Shown here piece by piece: positions 6,785 through 10,681 of a DNA stretch of 10,681 nucleotides. This DNA comes from an uncultured Actinomycetes bacterium (GTDB lineage Bacteria; Actinomycetota; Aquicultoria; CAJVYJ01). Location: assembly GCA_913009475.1 (NCBI GenBank), contig CAJVYJ010000048.1, positions 1 through 10,681 of the forward strand. The letters run 5' to 3'. Under the pieces are notes generated by a model. It had not been told where the DNA came from. It searched no databases and saw only the letters and a list, made by a program, of their open reading frames with translations. Position 1 is the stretch's first letter. Each line of letters starts with the position of its first letter. The position numbers and the translations under genes were made by a program.

Positions 6785-7240
6785 CTAATAAACGATAACC
6801 TGTAATAGACGCTTACCGTTGGAGTCAACCACCGCGAGATGACTATTGCTTGGAGCACCCGACCTTCTAAAAGTTATTTCCGGCACGCCCCCTGAAGTTA
6901 CTTTACTAATTTGCCAATTATTTGCTTTAAATTTCTGCTGATATGAATTAATTATACTTTGAGAAGATGAAGTAACTTCCCAGGTCGCGTAGTATACAAC
7001 ATTTGATTCGCTGTCCATGTCTTGGTGCGCCTCTAACAACTTACCGCTACTGGGCTTAGGAAAATCGGTCGGGAAATTAGCCGGTAACTCAACTTTTTTA
7101 GACTTATCCAAGCCGGCGCCAACCGTAGCTTTTTTGTTGGAAGAGCAAGAGCTGAACAATAATGTAAAACTTAAAGCAACCATTGATAAAATTACGAATT
7201 GTTTTACTTTAGTGGATTTGGGAAACGCCTTGTTGTTCAA
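6785..7240 (-). CDS. Small lipoprotein of unknown function
   Basis: This 151-residue protein has a basic N-terminus (KSTKVKQ), a hydrophobic core and the lipobox-like LFSSC with Cys32. Phe at position -3 is unusual but tolerated in lipoprotein signals. The mature part starts with a lysine-rich linker and the Pro/Phe pattern LPANFPTDFPKPSSGKLL. It then has an alpha/beta region in which a residue pair around NNWQISK follows a Ser/Gln-rich helix (SIINSYQQKF). This layout recurs in small bacterial lipoproteins whose function I do not know. TTG at 7240 is supported by GGAAGG eight bases upstream. An ATG at 7256 is in another frame. It lies between the giant cytochrome and the TPR gene, so an envelope role linked to the cytochromes is plausible but unproven. 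Confidence 0.8.
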   Translation of the reverse strand: MNNKAFPKSTKVKQFVILSMVALSFTLLFSSCSSNKKATVGAGLDKSKKVELPANFPTDFPKPSSGKLLEAHQDMDSESNVVYYATWEVTSSSQSIINSYQQKFKANNWQISKVTSGGVPEITFRRSGAPSNSHLAVVDSNGKRLLQVIVY

Positions 7241-7292
7241 AAAAAATACCTTCCATCGAACACTTACAATAACTCAGATATGTATTGTATAT

Positions 7293-7321
7293 ATATTAAA
7301 CAATTTTAATCCAAAATTCAA
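7293..7321 (-). promoter_or_regulatory. Possible promoter for lipoprotein gene
   Basis: TTGAAT (7316-7321), 17 bases, then TAATAT (7293-7298) lie between the giant cytochrome and the lipoprotein. The region is very A/T-rich, and an alternative reading (TTGGAT with TACAAT at 18 bases) overlaps it, so the exact promoter is uncertain. Confidence 0.4.
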
Positions 7322-7325
7322 GAGG

Positions 7326-7344
7326 AAAAACAATCTATATTGTT
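7326..7344 (-). terminator. Weak hairpin at the end of the giant cytochrome gene
   Basis: AACAAT and ATTGTT (7339-7344 and 7329-7334) form a six-pair A/T-rich stem with a four-base loop, followed on the minus strand by three T. It overlaps the stop codon. It is short enough to be chance, and full termination here is doubtful. Confidence 0.25.
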
Positions 7345-10300
7345 AATATGCCTTAGTGTAGGTATGGCTTCCACCCATCATGTGGCAAGTTGCCCTGCAG
7401 GTGCCGGTAGAGCCGGTTTGCGAATAAGACTTAACACCCTCGTAGGCACCGGCATCCTTAATTCTTATCAGATGGCCGTTATCGGTGCGACCATGTACGT
7501 CATGACAGTCCCAACAACCAATTCTGCGACTTTTTACATGTCGCCGATGCTCACTGGTCGTTCCAAAACGGCTGCCGGCGGCACCATTGTAATAAACATC
7601 ATAATTATGGCAGGTAAAGCAGATGGCAAACTCGGTAGCAACGCTTGACGACCAACGAGTCTCCTCCGTAAATCGTTTTTTCAAAATATGCTGATTATTG
7701 GAGCCGTGGGGTCCGCCCGGATCGGTGGAGGTATCGCTTCCATGGCAATCAGTACAGGTAATATTGGGAGCGACGATACCGTCATAACCTCCGGGATTAG
7801 AATTCCACGGCGTACCTACGGCAAAAGCCGAAGCCTTGATGCCCAAATTCTTGCCCACCGCTTCCACCGGATGATAAGAGGGATTATTGGGGTTTAGCTC
7901 CACGGCTTTATCTTTCGTCGTGGACGGCAAGTTAGTATAAGAGGAGTGACACTTAAAACAAAGTTGATATTCAAAAGATATCGAGGTAACAGAGTAAGTA
8001 GGTTGACTCCCCGCTGGTCCATTGGTGACCGCGACGCCAATGTCGCCTTTAAGAACGTTACCGGCGACATTGCTGCCGAAAGTATGGGTACCGGCTTTAG
8101 CCTTATGGGGATCATGACAATCAACACATTCGGCATGACGTTTGCCGACGCCGAAGTTGGAAGCTGTCTCCGTATCGCTGTGTACCATCGTTACCGTTTT
8201 CGTTGGATGAGTATAAGTTTTATTGAATTCAGACTGAATATCAGGCGCGCCGGTTGGACCGCCGACTTTATGACACTGAAAACAAAGATTTTCTTCCAGC
8301 GCCGATGCTGACGATATATCATAAGTGGAACCATTGAAAAAAGCGTTAAGCCGAGGATTGGGTGACCCGTGCGGCTGATGGCATTTTTGACAAGTATAAT
8401 TGCCATTATGCGCAGCGGGACCGCTGGTAAAAGCGGTCTTGTCCCAGCCGGGAAAAAACGGAAAAGCGCTTACATTCGGAAAACTGATAGTATACGGAAC
8501 AAAAACTGACGGCGAAGCGGTCGCTACCGGAAATCCGGAGGTTTTATGACACTGTAGACAAAAATTAGTAAACGTACCCGTCCAGAGATTATAAGTGTTG
8601 AACGGATCGATTAAGCGCTTGGTATAATCACTGCCGGGATTACCCCGCTCCGAAACATGTGTACTATGGCAGCTGGTACACTCTACTTTGGCGCCGGTCA
8701 TACCGTCTTCCGTAACGCCGGTAACGGCATGCCGCGAATTACGGCTGAACTGAGCTTGAACATTCCAGCCATTAATTGAACTCTGGGTGGAATTGTGGCA
8801 TCTGTAGCAGAGATTTTCCTCTAAGGCCAAGGTCATTCTGGGATAGCCGATTCCATGGGGATTGTGACATCTGGTACATTTTATCCTTGTGGTCGGCGAA
8901 GCGGTCATCGAGGTGTCGTGGGCCGATTTATTCTCAAAAGTAACGCGAATATTAAAATCGCTGCCGGTGCCGTCATGACAGACATAACAGTTTTCGATTT
9001 CCGGTGCTTTACGAAATATTTTTACTTGGGCGGGTGAATTATGCACCGCGTGGCAGAAGCGGCACAAGTTAGTAGTACTGGAATAATTCCCATGTGGCTT
9101 CTCTTTGCCGGACGCGGTAACATTCACCGTGTTACTGATTGACCCTTCCAGGCCGGCGCCATTTTCCGCCGCGACGGCATAGTAATAGGTCTCGCCCGGA
9201 ATAACAGTATTATCGGTATAAGTCAGCACATTGCCCGGAGTCGCGATAACCTGAGCCAGGCTCCCTTTATTGCTATTGTCAAAAGCGCTTAGCGAACGGT
9301 AAATAGCATAACCGCTGATACCGCTCTCTAAATCTATCGCCGCTCCCCAGTCAAGCTTGATCTGTCCCGTAGCCGGCGTACTGACGGTCAAAGTCGCCGG
9401 TGCCGACGGCGGCGTCAAATCGCTATTATCGGTAACCGTATAGTAACTGAAATGAGTAATATTATCATAGCTGACCAGCTGATTAGGCACATCATAGGTA
9501 TAATTGCCGCCGCTGACCTGCCGCCAGCTGGAACCGTCCCAAAACTTTATTCTAGTGCCGGTAGGGTCGCCGGGGGTTTTAAAAGTAAGCGTCAGCGGCG
9601 CGGAAAAATTAGTCCCGTTCGGCCCTAAATCAAAGACATCGGTCAGCGGAGTGATACCCGACGGCGTTGAAGTCGTCAATGTCTGCACGGTAATTGTCTT
9701 TACCGCGCTCTGCGCGGGGATATCAAGCTTTATTAGCCCGTTGGCCGCGTCCAGCGTAGTAGTGGATGAAGTATTATCCAATTTAGACATATTAACATCA
9801 CGATTAAACATCGTGCTGGAATCAGCGCTCTTGCTGCCGCCCAGATCGACCGCTCGCGCCATGTAATAGTAATAATCTTTCACCCCAAAACTTATGTCAT
9901 TATAAGAAGTTGTCAGAATCAAAGCGCCGTTCAATTTGGTCCAAGGGCCCGACGACACAGCCGAGCGATAAATATTATAACCGCCTTTATTATTTATTGG
10001 GTCAAAATCACTACCGGCGTCACTACCCGACGCAGGAGCCGCCCAGCTGATACTATTGACCATATTACCCGCGGTGGTACTAAGAGACAACGGCGCTCCC
10101 GGCGGATGGTTCGAGGGCGCGGCCGTCTTAAAACTCCAGGCCTTTTCAGTCGCCAAAGTATTACCGGCCGCGTCCGCCACCGTAGTCGTCATATGAGCGG
10201 TATAAGTCGTATCAAAGGAAAGAACGCTTACCGGCGTCAGTGAAGCTATTTTAGCGGCTGAATTATAAGTAACTCCCGCGTTCACCGTCACGTTGCCGGG

Positions 10301-10681
10301 ACCCTTGAGATAAAAACTTACGCCGCCGATAGTAGCGGCATCCATCTGATTAGCTTCAGTAAAAGTGGCGGTGATTATATCGGTTACATTAACGTTCGCG
10401 GCACCGTTGGCGGGATAAACAGCCGCCACAACCGGCCGGGTCCGGTCCAAGATAATCCCGTCCGAACTGCCCGGCGCCCAGCTAGCCGTACTATTGCCGG
10501 CGTTATCACGATATTGGGCGTAAACTGTCTTTTGGCCGTCGCCCGCAGAAAGCGTAAAGGTACTGTCAGTCGTATACAGCCGCCAGCTTTGGCCGGCCAG
10601 AGTCGCTGTTGACTCGGCAAAACGCATATCAGCGGCACCGGTGACCAAACTATTTAGAGTTACGGTATTCGTAGCCGTGTA
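7343..10681 (-). CDS. Giant multidomain c-type cytochrome, 14 heme sites in seven doubled modules (5' end outside window)
   Basis: 1112 residues are visible. The frame stays open to the window edge, so the true start and any signal peptide lie beyond 10681. Numbering from the edge, the domains are: Ig-like 1-~80; SbsA-like Big_5 ~82-186 (RPVVAAVYPANGAANV...); FN3 ~192-294; ZU5-like ~299-419 (PLTDVFDLGPNGTNF); FN3 ~422-522; heme region ~528-1112. Heme sites start at 540, 565, 602, 625, 668, 708, 764, 800, 852, 908, 976, 1021, 1056 and 1095. They form seven doubled-CxxCH units; the first site of six units is CxxCHxxH (the sixth unit is the exception), and none of the second sites has the +3 histidine. 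The last site is CRATCH, a CxxxCH. The Ig/FN3 part should project or bind at the surface and the heme part should carry electrons. I infer a cell-surface or extracellular electron conduit. Confidence 0.93.
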   Translation of the reverse strand, partial: YTATNTVTLNSLVTGAADMRFAESTATLAGQSWRLYTTDSTFTLSAGDGQKTVYAQYRDNAGNSTASWAPGSSDGIILDRTRPVVAAVYPANGAANVNVTDIITATFTEANQMDAATIGGVSFYLKGPGNVTVNAGVTYNSAAKIASLTPVSVLSFDTTYTAHMTTTVADAAGNTLATEKAWSFKTAAPSNHPPGAPLSLSTTAGNMVNSISWAAPASGSDAGSDFDPINNKGGYNIYRSAVSSGPWTKLNGALILTTSYNDISFGVKDYYYYMARAVDLGGSKSADSSTMFNRDVNMSKLDNTSSTTTLDAANGLIKLDIPAQSAVKTITVQTLTTSTPSGITPLTDVFDLGPNGTNFSAPLTLTFKTPGDPTGTRIKFWDGSSWRQVSGGNYTYDVPNQLVSYDNITHFSYYTVTDNSDLTPPSAPATLTVSTPATGQIKLDWGAAIDLESGISGYAIYRSLSAFDNSNKGSLAQVIATPGNVLTYTDNTVIPGETYYYAVAAENGAGLEGSISNTVNVTASGKEKPHGNYSSTTNLCRFCHAVHNSPAQVKIFRKAPEIENCYVCHDGTGSDFNIRVTFENKSAHDTSMTASPTTRIKCTRCHNPHGIGYPRMTLALEENLCYRCHNSTQSSINGWNVQAQFSRNSRHAVTGVTEDGMTGAKVECTSCHSTHVSERGNPGSDYTKRLIDPFNTYNLWTGTFTNFCLQCHKTSGFPVATASPSVFVPYTISFPNVSAFPFFPGWDKTAFTSGPAAHNGNYTCQKCHQPHGSPNPRLNAFFNGSTYDISSASALEENLCFQCHKVGGPTGAPDIQSEFNKTYTHPTKTVTMVHSDTETASNFGVGKRHAECVDCHDPHKAKAGTHTFGSNVAGNVLKGDIGVAVTNGPAGSQPTYSVTSISFEYQLCFKCHSSYTNLPSTTKDKAVELNPNNPSYHPVEAVGKNLGIKASAFAVGTPWNSNPGGYDGIVAPNITCTDCHGSDTSTDPGGPHGSNNQHILKKRFTEETRWSSSVATEFAICFTCHNYDVYYNGAAGSRFGTTSEHRRHVKSRRIGCWDCHDVHGRTDNGHLIRIKDAGAYEGVKSYSQTGSTGTCRATCHMMGGSHTYTKAY
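7382..7399 (-). other. CxxxCH variant heme-binding motif
   Basis: Codons read Cys-Arg-Ala-Thr-Cys-His, the fourteenth and last heme site of the giant cytochrome. It occupies the position where the second CxxCH of the seventh doubled module belongs, so heme binding is likely despite the extra residue. CxxxCH sites are known in some cytochromes and may require a particular heme lyase. Confidence 0.75.

Noticed and set aside
9504..9866. Plus-strand open frames opposite the giant cytochrome and other genes
   Set aside because: They are mirror frames of clearly coding minus-strand genes, lack ribosome sites and show no recognisable protein features.
10646..10648. TTG as the start of the giant cytochrome
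   Set aside because: The frame stays open to the window edge and the upstream residues continue an Ig-like fold (YTATNTVTLNSLVTGA), so the gene is partial.

Overview
The window is the end of a bacterial contig, probably metagenomic. All eight protein genes lie on the minus strand. Three Shine-Dalgarno sites (for the genes starting at 2881, 4233 and 5932) are strong, and four genes begin at ATG and three at TTG. The presence of lipoprotein signal peptides, NHL and TPR proteins, Wzy/WaaL-type membrane proteins and multiheme cytochromes c suggests an anaerobic, metal-reducing or syntrophic, probably subsurface bacterium. Nothing here fixes the phylum or whether the envelope has an outer membrane.

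Bases 1-209 are not genome. They contain a complete Illumina P7/TruSeq adapter with an 8-base index (144-209), preceded by T11 and low-complexity purine-rich sequence (1-143), the usual picture of read-through past an adapter. Genomic sequence starts at about 210, so the leftmost gene is cut off there.

In the direction of transcription (right to left): a very large secreted-type cytochrome, open at the right edge, with Ig-like, SbsA-like, FN3 and ZU5-like domains followed by 14 heme sites in seven doubled-CxxCH modules, the last site being CxxxCH (7343-10681); a small lipoprotein (6785-7240); a consensus promoter, then a membrane-anchored TPR protein (5997-6686) and a doubly anchored six-repeat NHL propeller (4739-5932); a 505-base gene-free region holding a second consensus promoter, a structured leader, an intrinsic-terminator-like hairpin and a perfect 20-bp inverted repeat; a secreted hexaheme cytochrome (3028-4233); a terminator; a second lipoprotein (2402-2881); and two tandem O-antigen ligase/polymerase-like membrane proteins (576-2390 and 211-576, the latter broken by the adapter).

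The coherent reading is an extracellular electron-transfer locus: a large surface cytochrome, a smaller hexaheme cytochrome of roughly OmcS-like size and heme number, and envelope-anchored NHL/TPR/lipoprotein accessories. The polysaccharide or glycosylation-type genes that follow may decorate surface proteins or may be unrelated. The most unusual items are the cytochrome leader, the terminal CxxxCH site, and the doubled-heme module shared by the two otherwise different cytochromes.
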